Positions 1-10,319 of a DNA stretch of 26,624 bases are shown piece after piece. Made by a program: the position numbers and the translations under genes. Every line of letters begins with the position of its first letter. Positions within the stretch are counted from its first letter, which is position 1. Source of the DNA: Chara braunii (taxonomy: Eukaryota > Streptophyta > Charophyceae > Charales > Characeae); NCBI GenBank assembly GCA_003427395.1, contig BFEA01000103.1:2232808-2259431 (forward strand), written 5' to 3'. The notes under the pieces were generated by a model that saw only the letters and a program-made list of their open reading frames with translations, ran no database searches and was not told the DNA's origin.

Positions 1-1
1 C

Positions 2-110
2 AAAAAAAAAAAAAAAAAAAAAAAGAACTTTATTTTATATTTAACATTTGGTAAGGAATTTCGATGTGACCCTGAGGCAAAATTTGTTCAGTTTATTTTT
101 TGCATCTGCG
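2..110. repeat. Dispersed A/T-rich repeat, copy A
   Basis: A run of about 23 A is followed by a block containing ATTTGGTAAGGAATTTCGAT and then CCCTGAGGCAAAATTTGTTC. The same block recurs at about 1687-1780 (very similar) and in weaker form at about 14530-14610, so this is a dispersed repeat family. The leading A-run may be a retroposition tail or the edge of an element cut by the window. No coding capacity is seen. Confidence 0.6.
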
Positions 111-381
111 TCGTGAAATCAGACTGCACTCCAAACTTGCTTACAACATGCATACACGCAGCTGATGGGAAACCAAACTCTTTCAACTCAGAATCAACAT
201 CGAACGTGCACTTAAACTCTGTTCAAGTCAACTGTACAACTCGTGGCTATGGCCGCCGAACACTGTCTCCACTACCAGCCTCACTCTCCCTCATGCACGC
301 ATGTACGAGGATCTACCCTGAATGTCCACGCTACACAGACACACACACTCTGTACACTCTGTCTGTGACAACAGCTGGGCG

Positions 382-472
382 GCTATGGCCGCCGTCGTCT
401 TCCTCCTCCTAGCTATGGCCGCCGTCGTCTTCCTCCTGGCCAGCTATGGCTGTCGTCTTCCTCACTGCCCAC
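382..472. repeat. Minisatellite, about 30-bp unit, 3 copies
   Basis: Three consecutive units begin GCTATGG at 382, 412 and 443, each followed by GTCGTCTTCCTC. The third unit carries a small deletion. The overlapping short open frames come from this repeat and from low-complexity sequence. Words such as GGCTATGGCCGC and GCAGCACTTCCGCAT recur at about 20800-21012, suggesting a shared dispersed element. Confidence 0.6.
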
Positions 473-595
473 TTCAGCTCCGGGCACCTGCAGACCTCCA
501 CTCACAAATCACCAAGGCAGCACTTCCGCATGGCTCACAGGCGAATGAATAATCGTTGGCTGGACGCTGCCTCTTTATTTATACTTCTTCGGAGG

Positions 596-800
596 TGGCC
601 AGGCCCTGCCTCAAAACGCGTGGGCCTCGGCCAAAATGCGTGGGCCTGGCCCCTTACCGGGTGGGACCCGGGTCTGGAATCTTCCAGGCCGCGTAGGCCT
701 GGTAGGCCCAAAACGCATGGGCTTTCTGGGCCAAAACGCGTGGGATGCTGGGCCCCAAAACGCGTGTTCCGGACCCTTCTGCATACCGCGTGTCAAAAAA
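596..800. repeat. Clustered CAAAACGCGTGGGC motifs
   Basis: About five copies of a word close to CAAAACGCGTGGGC lie within 200 bp, spaced by GGCC-rich linkers; some copies have ATGCGT or ACGCAT. The spacing is irregular, so this is an interspersed short-motif repeat rather than a strict tandem array. ORFs on both strands here are rich in Gly, Pro and Arg and look like by-products of composition. Confidence 0.5.
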
Positions 801-977
801 CCTTCCCCCACATGCAGCCCTTCTCTGATACTTGCTGACTGGACCGGCCTACAGGGACCTAGAGCCTTCTAGAGCCTAGAGACCTACGGACTGACTCTAG
901 GCCCTCAGTAGGCTCAGGTAGAGACTTCTAGAACAGACCTCCCTAGGGCTACTGGTAACAGACTTAACTACTAACCT

Positions 978-1187
978 ACAGACCTAGGGATCGAGTCCAC
1001 CTACCCGACCTACAGCCTAACCTATGACACAGAACAGGTCTCAGGTTCGAATCCCACACAGGCACCAAGTCAATGTACAGGGTGCAGACACAGGTCTAGG
1101 GATCGAATCTCACTCATCACACAGGGTCAATGTACAGGGTTCAGGCACAGTTCTAGGGATCGAATCTCAGTGTCTGCAAATGCCGGG
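978..1187. repeat. Tandem repeat, about 57-bp unit, with B-box-like words
   Basis: The word CAATGTACAGGG recurs at 1071 and 1128, and CTAGGGATCGA recurs at 984, 1096 and 1153, giving a unit of about 57 bp present twice plus a partial copy. Immediately upstream is CAGGTTCGAATCCC (about 1042), a perfect-looking tRNA T-arm/B-box. This may be a decayed tRNA-derived SINE whose end was amplified. No matching A-box was found upstream. Confidence 0.45.
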
Positions 1188-1188
1188 T

Positions 1189-1612
1189 CAACTGGGTGAA
1201 ACCGTTTCAGTAGCATGGTGTTTGCGTTCGGAGGTGAACCCAAACATGTTCGCCTGAATGCGAACTAGCGCGCAAAACCCTCCGAACGCGAACATAAAAA
1301 AATATATATTTTCAAAAAAAGTCTCAGAAAAATGTGAAAAAAATATGTCATGTACAACAACAATACAAACAACTTTTGCCTTGGAGCCATGCTCAAATTC
1401 TTAGCCAAACGTGAGTTAAAAATCAAAACCCGAAAAAAAAAACCTTCAAAAAAGAAGATAATTTTTTTTTTTTAACGAAAAAAAAAAAATGTTCGCCCGA
1501 ACACGTTCGCGAGCTGTTCGCGCGAACGATTGAACACGTTCGGGCGAACACGGAGGGGCGCGAACACGGAGGGGCGCGAACACGTTCGCCGTGTTACACA
1601 GTTTTGCGTAAT
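1189..1612. mobile_element. GTTCG-rich foldback / MITE-like element
   Basis: The ends are imperfect inverted copies: ACTGGGTGAAACCG at the left, and a right end whose reverse complement reads ACTGTGTAACACGG. Both run inward into GTTCG-rich sequence (GCGTTCGGAGG and GTTCGCGCCCCTCC). The right half holds a perfect 12-bp inverted pair (1491-1502 with 1538-1549, GTTCGCCCGAAC) around the palindrome GTTCGCGCGAAC, plus two copies of a 16-bp unit CACGGAGGGGCGCGAA (about 1549-1580). The interior is A/T-rich and non-coding. No clear target duplication was seen. Confidence 0.5.
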
Positions 1613-1639
1613 GTTTTTTTTTTTCAGATTTTTTCTAGG

Positions 1640-2000
1640 CTCCAGAGTGGCCCGGGGTCACTTGCGTGGTCGGGCCAAAAAAAAAAAACATTTTTAAATT
1701 TATTTTTTATTTTAAATTTGGTGAAGAATTTCGATTTGACCCTGAGGCAAAAGTTGTTCAGTTTATTTTTCTGAATAACATAGTTTTTTTTGAAATTTTA
1801 GGATTTGTTTTTTTTTTTTTTTTTTGCTGGGACCTTCCTTGGTCCTTGCACGGGCTGGCCACCCGGGACCCGGGCGGCCTGGCTGGTGGCCTAGGATTTT
1901 TTTTATTTATTTATTTTTTTTCTGTGCTGGGACCTTCGTTGGCCCCTGCACGGCTGGGTCGCCCGGGCAAACAAGGTGACCCGGGCAAATGAGGAAATCA
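1640..2000. repeat. Dispersed A/T-rich repeat, copy B, with internal duplication
   Basis: Positions 1687-1780 repeat the block at the start of the window (AATTTCGATTTGACCCTGAGG). Downstream, a GC-rich segment beginning GCTGGGACCTTC and containing GGTCCTTGCACGG is present twice, at about 1826 and 1926, each preceded by a T-run. The 108-residue frame across it is Phe-rich and reflects T-runs, not a gene. An A-run of about 23 bases follows at 2021-2043. Confidence 0.5.
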
Positions 2001-2049
2001 GTTAGAATGGGACATTCACCAAAAAAAAAAAAAAAAAAAAAAAGGAAAA

Positions 2050-3800
2050 AATTTTAAAAAACTTAAAAAAGGACATTCAGTGGATGACGGCGATGATCCT
2101 GATGCGAGTTCCATGTTACAGGCTGGTATCAGGGGCGGTTACGAGGACTGTCGTCTGTGAAGCACAGGGAAGAAAACTCAAGAAATGCATGTTTCAGTTC
2201 TCTTGATTGTTGTGTTTGTGCCACCTGTAAGTGTTGCTTGCGGCCCGTTGTGTCTGTTACCCCTGCCTGTCGTGTCTGTTCTTGCCGCCTGTCATTTCCT
2301 GCTGCTGCCCAGCTCATTCTGCTGCTGCCTGCTGTGTGGTCTTGGAAAGAGACAAGAGGGATGCCTTACGTTTTGACATTGGAACATCCGTCTTTTTTTG
2401 GGCTCTGTATGAATTGCAAGGAATATGAGTGGGAACGATATACAGAAAGCCAAGTTGCGAAATCACACAGATGTCCAAGTAGTCATGTACAAGCAGAGAG
2501 CACAAATGCACCGAGAATCCATCCAAATAAGAGCAATACAATGAAGTCATGAGCCAATGTTCAAGCCCTCAGGCCACACCAACACAGTATCCAAAGTCTC
2601 TCCTCTCTGTCTGGCGCCCAGCGCCCAGCCTACACTACTCGACTATCCTACCTACATCAGCATTCTTGCAACAGGCTCACTTCGACTCTTGAAGACCAAT
2701 GTACATGACGTCAACACCATAGCCGACCTCTCTCATGTACCAGGTACGTATCTCGTCTCCCCTCATCAGACCCTGTCCACCCACACTCGTCTCCTTCCTG
2801 AAGACCACCGATCACCCTCTCACACCCTAGCGCCCTGCAGCCCGGCTATGGCTGCTAGCGCTCCGCTGCCCAGCAGCGCCCCTCTTCACCTCACAAGCGC
2901 CCGCACACGCCCTGGCTGCTAACGCAGCATGCAGCGTCTCGCGCAGCAACGCAGCAGTGTGACGGCATTGCCTGCGTGGGCCAGCATGCCAGACCCTGGC
3001 TGCCCTCCTTCCTATATGGAAGTGGCAGCCTCTGCTTGGCTGCGTGTGGCCTGGCTGGGAAGCTTCCAGTAGCTTCTGGTCGGGCCCCAGTACCTGCGCC
3101 CAGGCCCAGTGCTACAGTTGAGGGCCTGGGCCCTTTACAGTTGGACATGGCCTGAGTCTCCAGACTTGGGCCGTTTGCTGCATTTGCACAGGACCCGGGG
3201 TATGTACGTCGACAGTGCTGCTTTTGTGTATCGGCCCTGCATTGTGTGTATGTGCCCAGGAGCAACTGCCACGGCCTGGGCCAAACTGTACGACGCATAG
3301 GGAGCCTCACTCGTCCACTCACCCAACTGGCGGGCTGTCACAACCCGAGTACCCACATATGAAAAATGTCGAATTTTGGCCTCTAGTGAATATTCAGGCC
3401 TGCCTTCACTTAGGGCGGGCACTTGGCTTGCTGGGGTCCTCTGCCCAGATCATGTGCATGTCTGATAAGGACCCCGTGAGGGCTCATTCCTTGCAGAATA
3501 TTCAATATAACGCTCTTGTGCTCTAGTACATTTGATACGAAGTAACCGTCGAAGCTATATTTGAATACAGCTCTCAGGAATTATTATATCTCTTTCGTTT
3601 CTTTTTTTTCCTTCATAAAACAGGTCCATATTTTCCTGGCTCCATTTCCATTCTGGGGAGCATCAGTCCGGTTCCTATTCCACCGGCAAGTCCGAACAAA
3701 GTATTACATCATGAAACACACAACACTTCCTTCCATCTGCCCGAAGGAACCTAACCAGCATTGATTACTCCAGCATCGTGGAAGATTGACTGTCAGCTTG
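2050..3800. other. Intergenic stretch, nothing assignable
   Basis: Several frames of 60-140 codons overlap here on both strands, but none shows a recognisable motif, consistent composition or splice context. They conflict with each other (for example three overlapping + frames at 2157-2552 in Cys/Leu-rich repeats of TGTCTGTT and CTGCTGC). The region 2820-3130 is Ala/Ser-biased by GC-rich repeats. I see no RNA gene or mobile element termini. Confidence 0.4.
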
Positions 3801-3819
3801 CCTTACCTCCACCTTTCCT

Positions 3820-6047
3820 CTCAGGTCCACTGTATGAACCTGTCAGATAAATGATAAAGAGCAAGAAAGGTAAAAGAAGCTACGGAAGATGAATCTCGGA
3901 ATTTTCCCTTCAATATTACGTGGCCTGTGATGGATCTTGTCCGTCTGCTGGCCGGGATCTCTGCCTTTTCCACCCTGCTTCGGAGTTGTGCCAGTCTTTC
4001 CACCGTAAGCGAACGTCGTTTATCCCTGCTACTTTGCCTCCTGCGAGCCACACCTTAGTGAATTTTGCCTTTATTCTTCTCCGTTGCTTATCGTCATCTG
4101 GCATAGAGTGTCCGTCTTATGCCACTTACAAAGAATCTCTGCCTGAATCAAGGTCCTTGTCTCCGCACATACCTTCTCCCTTGGAGTTGAGAGTCCCTCA
4201 ATGGTTCTGCAGCACCTTTCCTTCCAGATGGACAGCAGCGTTACCTTTCTGATCATTCCGAACCACGTTTTCTCTGTCTTGTGGAATTGAGCTGGGATGT
4301 TAGTCCGTAGAAGGAGTTGGATGGGGTGTTCAGGGAGGGGAGTCGAGAAGAGGGAATCCGAGAGATCTGAGGCCCTCGCTCAATATTCCGTCGCCTCTCT
4401 ACAGCGTATCAGGCAGTGTAGCATATCTTCTGGTTCATTTTCTGAGCATACCACTCATAAATCTGAACTGTTGGGGTCATTCTTACTTCTTCTAATATGC
4501 AGCCACTAGTTAACCGGTAGAGCTACGTATGAGATGAGCCATTGGAGGCTTCTGATTTTGACCGGACGGATTGACTTGAATTTTTTAATTCTTTTCTCAT
4601 GGTATTTGTGGGATCTGACTAGCGTCCTGACCTATTGAGTTCTGCCATCTGTTCTTGATCGTTGGGTCGGGATCCTTTGTTTTGAGGAGTAAGTTGTATC
4701 TCGGTTTGACTGTGTATTCCTGGATGGGTACATTCGTTTTGAGACTTCTGCTTCTGTCTGGTGTCCAAGCCCACTCTGCTGGATCAAATTCCAAGTATTG
4801 GATCGCCATAACTATTCTGAAGATTGTTTTTGGCCATGATCACAACGCTCTTACTTTTCTGAGAACAAAAGGGTTTAGCCTTAGGACTGTTCTTTCCACA
4901 TCCTTATTCAGGATAGATGGGAGGCCTTGCGTGGATGGGGTAATCGGGAAAGAGGTAAACACAGCCAGGGTATCCGACCCTTGCTGTTTGTGGGAAAATT
5001 GATAGGCCCTTGAGGGGGTTAAGTCCTGCACCCTCACTCCCCATTCACCCGATCTCCAGGTTGAGGCTTCGCTCAGTTAATAATGGATTGTAGATTCTCG
5101 TCTCGTCGGTGACATCCTTTGATCTGGGAGGCAAGTTCCTGTTCTGTAACCCAGTCCTTTTTCTCCTCATTCCAAAGGTGGCTCACTTTCCAAACTCCGT
5201 GTTTGATGCACCAAACAGGGGTTGTCTCAATATCTCGTCCTTGGGGCTTTCGTTTCCTGTTTGGGGTCTATGATACCAAGATCTCCTCTGGCTGGTTTGT
5301 TTGTGATGTAATGCCAGGCTATCATTGGTATACAGTTCTCTTTGTTGGGGTCTCCCGACCACAAGTACACTCTTGCTTTGCGGTTAAGTTCCTTGATTGT
5401 ATGTTCCAGAACTGTCCAGATTGACACTATATACCACATCATTGAAAAAATAGATGTGTTAATGGCTAGTGCTCGGCCCAGCAATGATGTGAATGCGCTA
5501 CCCCATCTGCCCAGTTCGTTCATTTGTTTGACGACTATATTTTGGGCCATCTGAGGGGCAAAGCCGTCTTTTGTCAGCAGGATGCCTAGATACCGTGTAG
5601 GGGTCTCCGGTGTCTCCCATATCATGTCTGCCTCGAGGCCTTGAAGCTGGGGAACTTCCTCCTCCGATAGCCACCAGCCGATTGTCTTCTTCCAATTAAT
5701 TTTCATTTCTGATGCCAGTCTGAACACTTCCATTGCTCTTACCAACGTGTTGAATGACGAGTCTGAAGCTCTTATGAGGACCGTGAGATCGTCTGCAAAC
5801 ATTATTACTGTCGGGAACTGTAGGTGGTGGGCTGTTCCTTCATTGACCTCTGGTATCCTGTGTATGGAGGGATCTTTGCGTAGGAATGAGGCTATTGCTT
5901 CCGTCATGAAGAGGAAGATTGGGGGGGCTAGTGGGTCCCCTTGGCGAACTGACCGAGAGATCGGATAGCAATCAGAGAGCAAGCCATTGACTTGGACGAC
6001 CCTATGGTGTCATTATACAGAATGCGCACCCACTTCCGAAAATTTGG
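3820..6047 (-). pseudogene. Decayed, 5'-truncated LINE (reverse transcriptase ORF2 remnant)
   Basis: Non-LTR retrotransposon remnant read on the minus strand. The best piece (5227-5982, 251 codons) has RSVRQGDP at residues 10-17, the catalytic FADD box at 62-65, INWKKT near 95 and RYLGI near 130, which are fingers/palm motifs of LINE reverse transcriptase. Just upstream, in another frame, FRKWVRILYNDT precedes VVQVNG, so a frameshift lies near 6000. Downstream, past a stop at 5227, the frame shifts again and VWKVSHLWNEE continues the ORF2 C-terminal region. The frame at 4597-4809 contains EYTVKPRYNLLL, typical of the segment before the zinc-binding RVT end. Lower-similarity frames (4071-4256, 3821-4104) probably carry the last part. 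Endonuclease and ORF1 are absent. Multiple frameshifts and stops show an old, inactive copy. The 3' limit is uncertain, with no clear tail. Confidence 0.85.
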
Positions 6048-6104
6048 GCCCACCACCTCAACCTGGGCTGATTCAAACCTCGAAACAGTAGGTTAAGAGG
6101 AGGC
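6048..6104. repeat. 57-bp direct repeat, copy 1
   Basis: By eye this is identical over all 57 bp to 6214-6270; it begins GCCCACCACCTCAACC and ends AGGAGGC. Its left edge is where the recognisable LINE sequence (VGPNFRKW on the minus strand) stops. Confidence 0.85.
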
Positions 6105-6213
6105 CGACTGAGCTCTACCGGTGAGCATATCGGCATGACCATTTGTTTCGTAAAAAAAACGGATATAGCAGATCGTTGAACGAGGCGGTGGCCTCAGCGT
6201 GGTCGTCCTCCTT

Positions 6214-6270
6214 GCCCACCACCTCAACCTGGGCTGATTCAAACCTCGAAACAGTAGGTTAAGAGGAGGC
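6214..6270. repeat. 57-bp direct repeat, copy 2
   Basis: Second identical copy, start-to-start distance 166 bp. The 109-bp spacer contains an A8 run and no coding sequence. The perfect identity contrasts with the heavily decayed LINE beside it, so the duplication is much younger than the LINE insertion. Confidence 0.85.
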
Positions 6271-7068
6271 GCACAGGGTAGACGTGTAAATGTACAGGGC
6301 AGCACCTGGGCATCCGTGGAGGTAAGACATCCACGTGTCGGCACTCTAAAAAACCTGGAGGTGGGAGCTCCGCGAAACGGATTAGTGGACCAGAAACATC
6401 GGGACGAAGCAAGTCATCATACTAAGCCCACAACCACACCAATCCACAACGGTGAAGTCAAGTCGCCATACGACATACTCAGGAGTTCTCCTGCACACCT
6501 ACAGTAGGAACAAGAGAGCCCGCCACCTAGACAAGCGGATATGGACAACCTTCCTCTGGCGGCAGGTGTTCGGGCGAACTACGAACACATAATGAAACTG
6601 GTTAAGACAACAGTCACAGAAGCGGGCGACGCCGTGGATCTAACATCAATTAATCAGTTGGAAGAGAGCGTCTACGGGTTGGAACTGCTGGAGGAGGAGG
6701 TGGAAACCGCCTCCCTGTCTCACGAAACCAACGCAGTCAACCAGGGTGGGCAGAGTGACGACGTATCTGTCTGCCTCCACTGTCTGTGGCAATTACGACG
6801 AGCTATTGAAGACTAGTTGACCACCGAGTATCACTCCTTCAATGACAACATGACTACGACCACTGATGTTGAAAACAACGAGCTGGCATATGGAGTCTTG
6901 GAGCTGCATGAACAGCATCAACTCACGAATGCTGGAATCACCCCTTCCGACGGCTCAGAAGAGGCAAGGGACAAGGGCGATGATATTCGTCAGCAGCACC
7001 ACGTGATCAATCGAAGTGACGGCTTGGACGTGATCTCCCTTTCCTCCGCCGGCGAACACAATGGTTAG
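6238..7068 (+). pseudogene. Unidentified long reading frame interrupted by two TAG codons
   Basis: One frame stays open from 6238 to 7065 except for TAG at 6505 and TAG at 6814, and it ends with TAG at 7066. That is about 275 codons with two internal stops, well below the dozen or so expected by chance. The middle part (from ATG 6541, MDNLPLAAGVRANYEHIMK) is acidic and amphipathic (INQLEESVYGLELLEEEVE), and the third part is rich in Asp, Glu, Asn and His. I recognise no domain. It may be a decayed transposon-encoded protein or decayed exon; translational readthrough is possible but unsupported. No promoter or splice sites were assigned. Confidence 0.35.
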
Positions 7069-9020
7069 AATTCCCTGGAGGAAGACACCATTGGACGGCA
7101 CACTGCTGGCTATCACCCAGCGGTATGAGGTCGACCCGACACCGGAAGGAGGTGCATTTTTCCCCAGCAATCCGCGAGAAAATGATTGCCCGAGAGAAAA
7201 TAATTGCCCGAGGAATCGAGGATACTATTTCAGGGAGCAGTGAGGCGGGAGGGACAGATAGGCGGGGTGGTGAAACTCATCCCTGATCCGCAGCACGGTG
7301 AGGCGAGGAAGACCAAGGAGGGTGTTGAAAGGGAGGGGGGGAGGAAGCAAGGGGTGAGAGTGGAAAGTTGTAGCCACCAGGCTTATCGCCTCTGGCGATC
7401 TCCTTGGGGCGGGCAGCCGAGAACGGGGCTGAGTACAGCTGGTGGAATGGAGCTGCAAACACAGTGGGATGTGTTCTGGCCCTTGCCACATCCCGGGCTT
7501 CCCTGGAAGCAGGAGGGTGAAGCATTCAGACCTCGGCGCGAGAAACAACCGGTCACTTCTTATACAAAGATTATACAACACCGCTACACTCTCAATGATC
7601 TCTCTCTTGAAATGAACTCAAAGACGAGGCTGTTTGACTTTCAAATTTACATGTTGATTGCTCTCCCCGCTGCTGATGATCTCTCACACGTTAGGTCAAC
7701 CATACAACCGTCATCATGGCTGAGGGGGTGATCTGTGCAAAACAGCCTTATGAGCTACTATGACACTACTATGACACTACTATGACACTACTATGACACT
7801 ACTATGACACTACTATGACACTGCGGCAGGGAATGTGGATGGGAAACCTGGGTAAGGGGTGGTTGGGGGGAAGATCTTAACAAACGTTAGTTTAGGGTTT
7901 GCTTTTTCACAGGCGCCCACTGGGGTGGAATCTTTGTTTTCGTCTCTTGAGCTGGGGTGAGGGACGGACATGATTTATCGAAGGGGTGGGACAGAGTTGG
8001 TAAGCAACGGTGGATTTTGCTGCGGTAGGCTTATGATCAGGAGGACAGTTAATTCCCTCCGTCAGAGGGCAATCAATGCCGTCTTCCGTTGTATTGTCAT
8101 TTGCCGACGCGTTCAAAACTTGGTTCCGTGAAGTTGTTCTCACAGGGATGCTGGACCCGGTTTCCACCAGGTGCAGCTCCCCACCAATAGAATGGAGCCA
8201 TCGACCCTGCGAGGGCTGATAGCGGAGGTTGCTCTTACCAACTCCGCTAGCAGGCATACTGGCACATACAATGTTTTCTAAATTAAAAAAAAGAAAGAAA
8301 GAAAAGAATGGGTGATTTGTGCCCAGCCCGTGCGGCTGAACAGCACACCCATGAGCTGTTGGTAAAGATACCTAAATTTGAATCCAGATGGAATCAAACG
8401 AGAAACATAACTCCGAATTTACCGAAAAAGGGGTGTGTGATTTGTTTTGAAACTCGAATGCACCTCCCAGACAGTTACTTTTGGGGCAATAAGGAAGTGT
8501 AAGTATGCTCTATGACGAGATGACATTCCCCTTGATTTTCGTCTTTGGGTGGCTGTACGGACTCCTGCTTGAAAACTTGTACTCCCGTTTCTTGTTTTTC
8601 AGTGGCCTTTTCCAAGGAACTGACCAAAATTCACCACTATGTCTATAAGCCTAGCCCTGGCCCTTGGATAGTATTTTTCTTTTCTTTTTTTTTCCCCTCC
8701 TGTTTTTTGCCTCTGGATGGGTTAATAACTTAAGTAGTAACTTGATACTATTGATAGGCCACAAACCTCCGTCTCCTGCCAACAATGAAGCAACTGGTGC
8801 TCACGGCAGTCTAGCGTAATAGCATTGAATTTTCACAGTTGAATCATATACCGGCACTCGAGCGAAAAAGACCTTCCTGTCCTTCGGGCCAAATACAGCT
8901 ATAATGACCGGGCATTCTATTCGGGTGAAGACAGCAGTAAACAGCTCACGAGTTCGAGTCCTGTTGGAATCAGATGAACACGGTAGTGCTAAGGGCTACC
9001 ACCTCCCAAAAAAATAGAAA
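7069..9020. other. Mostly unassigned region with weak ORFs
   Basis: Apart from the 11-bp minisatellite, nothing firm is seen. A + frame (7204-7731, 175 codons, rich in Gly, Arg and Pro) overlaps opposite-strand frames over the same bases. A minus frame at 7907-8257 (116 codons, begins MPASGVGKSNLRYQPSQG) is open but has no recognisable motif. Both could be decayed transposon sequence. ACGAGTTCGAGTCC near 8947 resembles a tRNA T-arm but has no supporting cloverleaf. Confidence 0.3.
7758..7822. repeat. 11-bp minisatellite CTATGACACTA, about 5.9 copies
   Basis: Perfect tandem units begin at 7758, 7769, 7780, 7791, 7802 and 7813. The array is non-coding, and its uniformity implies recent expansion. 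Confidence 0.95.
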
Positions 9021-9032
9021 GTCAATATCAAT

Positions 9033-9356
9033 CATGGTAACCGCCTGGACGTCCGGACCGGGTTCCAGACAGTCCGGTGTCCGGTGTCTGGTGTCCGGTG
9101 TGCAGTCCCCATGTGTGGATGGAGGCCCCTGGGGCAAAAAAAAAAAGAAAAAAAGGGGCGGCCCAGGACGTTTGTCGGGTCCTAGCCGCCCGTCGAAAAA
9201 TAACGGGGTGATTTTTAAGTGTCCTTTCACCCCACCGGACATGGCCTAGAGGTCCAGACACAAGACACTGCAGCTTTTTCAGGTGGCGGGTTTTGCACAG
9301 GCCCGAGCAATTTCAAAGCGGCCGTTTCGACGTGGCGCCCGCCGCTCCTGCCCGTT

Positions 9357-9423
<67 letters not shown>

Positions 9424-9956
9424 NCAGTCTGAAGACTCTGAGGTTCTGAATTGAACTGCAAAGTTCGAACTTTTAAGTTATATATGAAGTTATGAACTTA
9501 AATTTCTAAATCCAAAGTTCAAAGTTAATCATACTTTTTTTTTTTTTTGAATTCTCTGTTTCTTTAGTCTTGTGCCTGCTTTGCACTGTTTGCAACTCTG
9601 CATGTCTGCTAGTTAAATGTGCTGGTTGATTTGCTGCAAGACACATGCTCTGCTGCCTGAACTACAGAGTGCAAAGCAGGTAAGTGCCTGCCAACACCCC
9701 CACCCAGCCTCCCCCCCACCCCCGTTTTTTTTTTGTTTTTTTGTTTTTTATGGGTCCGGACATTTTTGCACCCCGGGGACCAGTCCGGACTGTCCGGTGT
9801 CCGGTGATGTCCAGTGTCCGGTGATGTCCGGTGTCCGGTGATGTCCAGTGTCCGGTGTCCGGTGATGTCCGGATCACTGGACAGTCCGGACCGGTCCAGA
9901 CACTGGTCCGGAAGACAGTCCGGAAGTGTCCGGTGTCCGGGTCCGGGGTTACCATG
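9033..9956. mobile_element. Non-autonomous hAT-like DNA transposon with 8-bp target duplication
   Basis: The element has perfect 10-bp terminal inverted repeats, CATGGTAACC (9033-9042) and GGTTACCATG (9947-9956), flanked on both sides by the same 8 bp, ATATCAAT (9025-9032 and 9957-9964). An 8-bp duplication is characteristic of the hAT superfamily. Both subterminal regions are crowded with GTCCGG / GGTGTCCGGTGATGTCC words (9052-9110 and about 9755-9946), as expected for transposase-binding subterminal repeats. The 924-bp interior has no transposase frame, so it would depend on a source elsewhere. It contains a (GA)n microsatellite and A/T runs. Confidence 0.8.
9360..9423. repeat. (GA)n microsatellite ending in an N
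   Basis: About 32 uninterrupted GA units are followed by a single N at 9424, inside the hAT-like element. The long Arg-Glu and Ser-Leu frames here are dinucleotide artefacts. The N suggests that the true repeat length is unresolved. Confidence 0.95.
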
Positions 9957-10319
9957 ATATCAATAGCAAGTATTAGCAACTGAAGTGTATAGCAAACGCA
10001 CACCACTTGCTCAGACTCTGCCTACCCTAAGGCGTAACACTGTTACAGCGTAAGCCATCCGTGATGAGTCTCAGGGCATCGTCGGTAATGAGAAGAACTA
10101 CTGAGGCACATTCACCAGGACGAATAGAAGTTCGCAATGAAGTGCTGTAGAACCATTTGCCTGCTCTCGGTCGCTAGACCAGAATGAGAAAGGCTTTTAT
10201 GCTCTCAGAGTCTCAGTTCCGAAAAGCAATCTGAGCAGGAAGGAGAGGAGGAGGGGGTGGAGGATTCGGGCGGAAGGGGGTAGAGGAGAGGATGGAGGGA
10301 GAGGAGAAGAAAGGAGGGG

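Noticed and set aside
2157-2552. 131-codon Cys-rich + ORF
   Set aside because: Overlapping frames in all phases over TGTCTGTT/CTGCTGC repeats; Cys/Leu bias follows from composition.
6105-6213. tRNA-like word CCGACTGAGCTCTACC on the minus strand
   Set aside because: The spacing of the D-arm segments is wrong and no T-arm is present.
7741-7822. CRISPR-like array
   Set aside because: An 11-bp perfect tandem repeat with no spacers, in a eukaryotic context.
8935-8965. tRNA T-arm-like ACGAGTTCGAGTCC
   Set aside because: No D-arm or acceptor stem in register upstream.
9219-9461. ORFs crossing the (GA)n tract
   Set aside because: Dinucleotide repeat artefacts inside a transposon.
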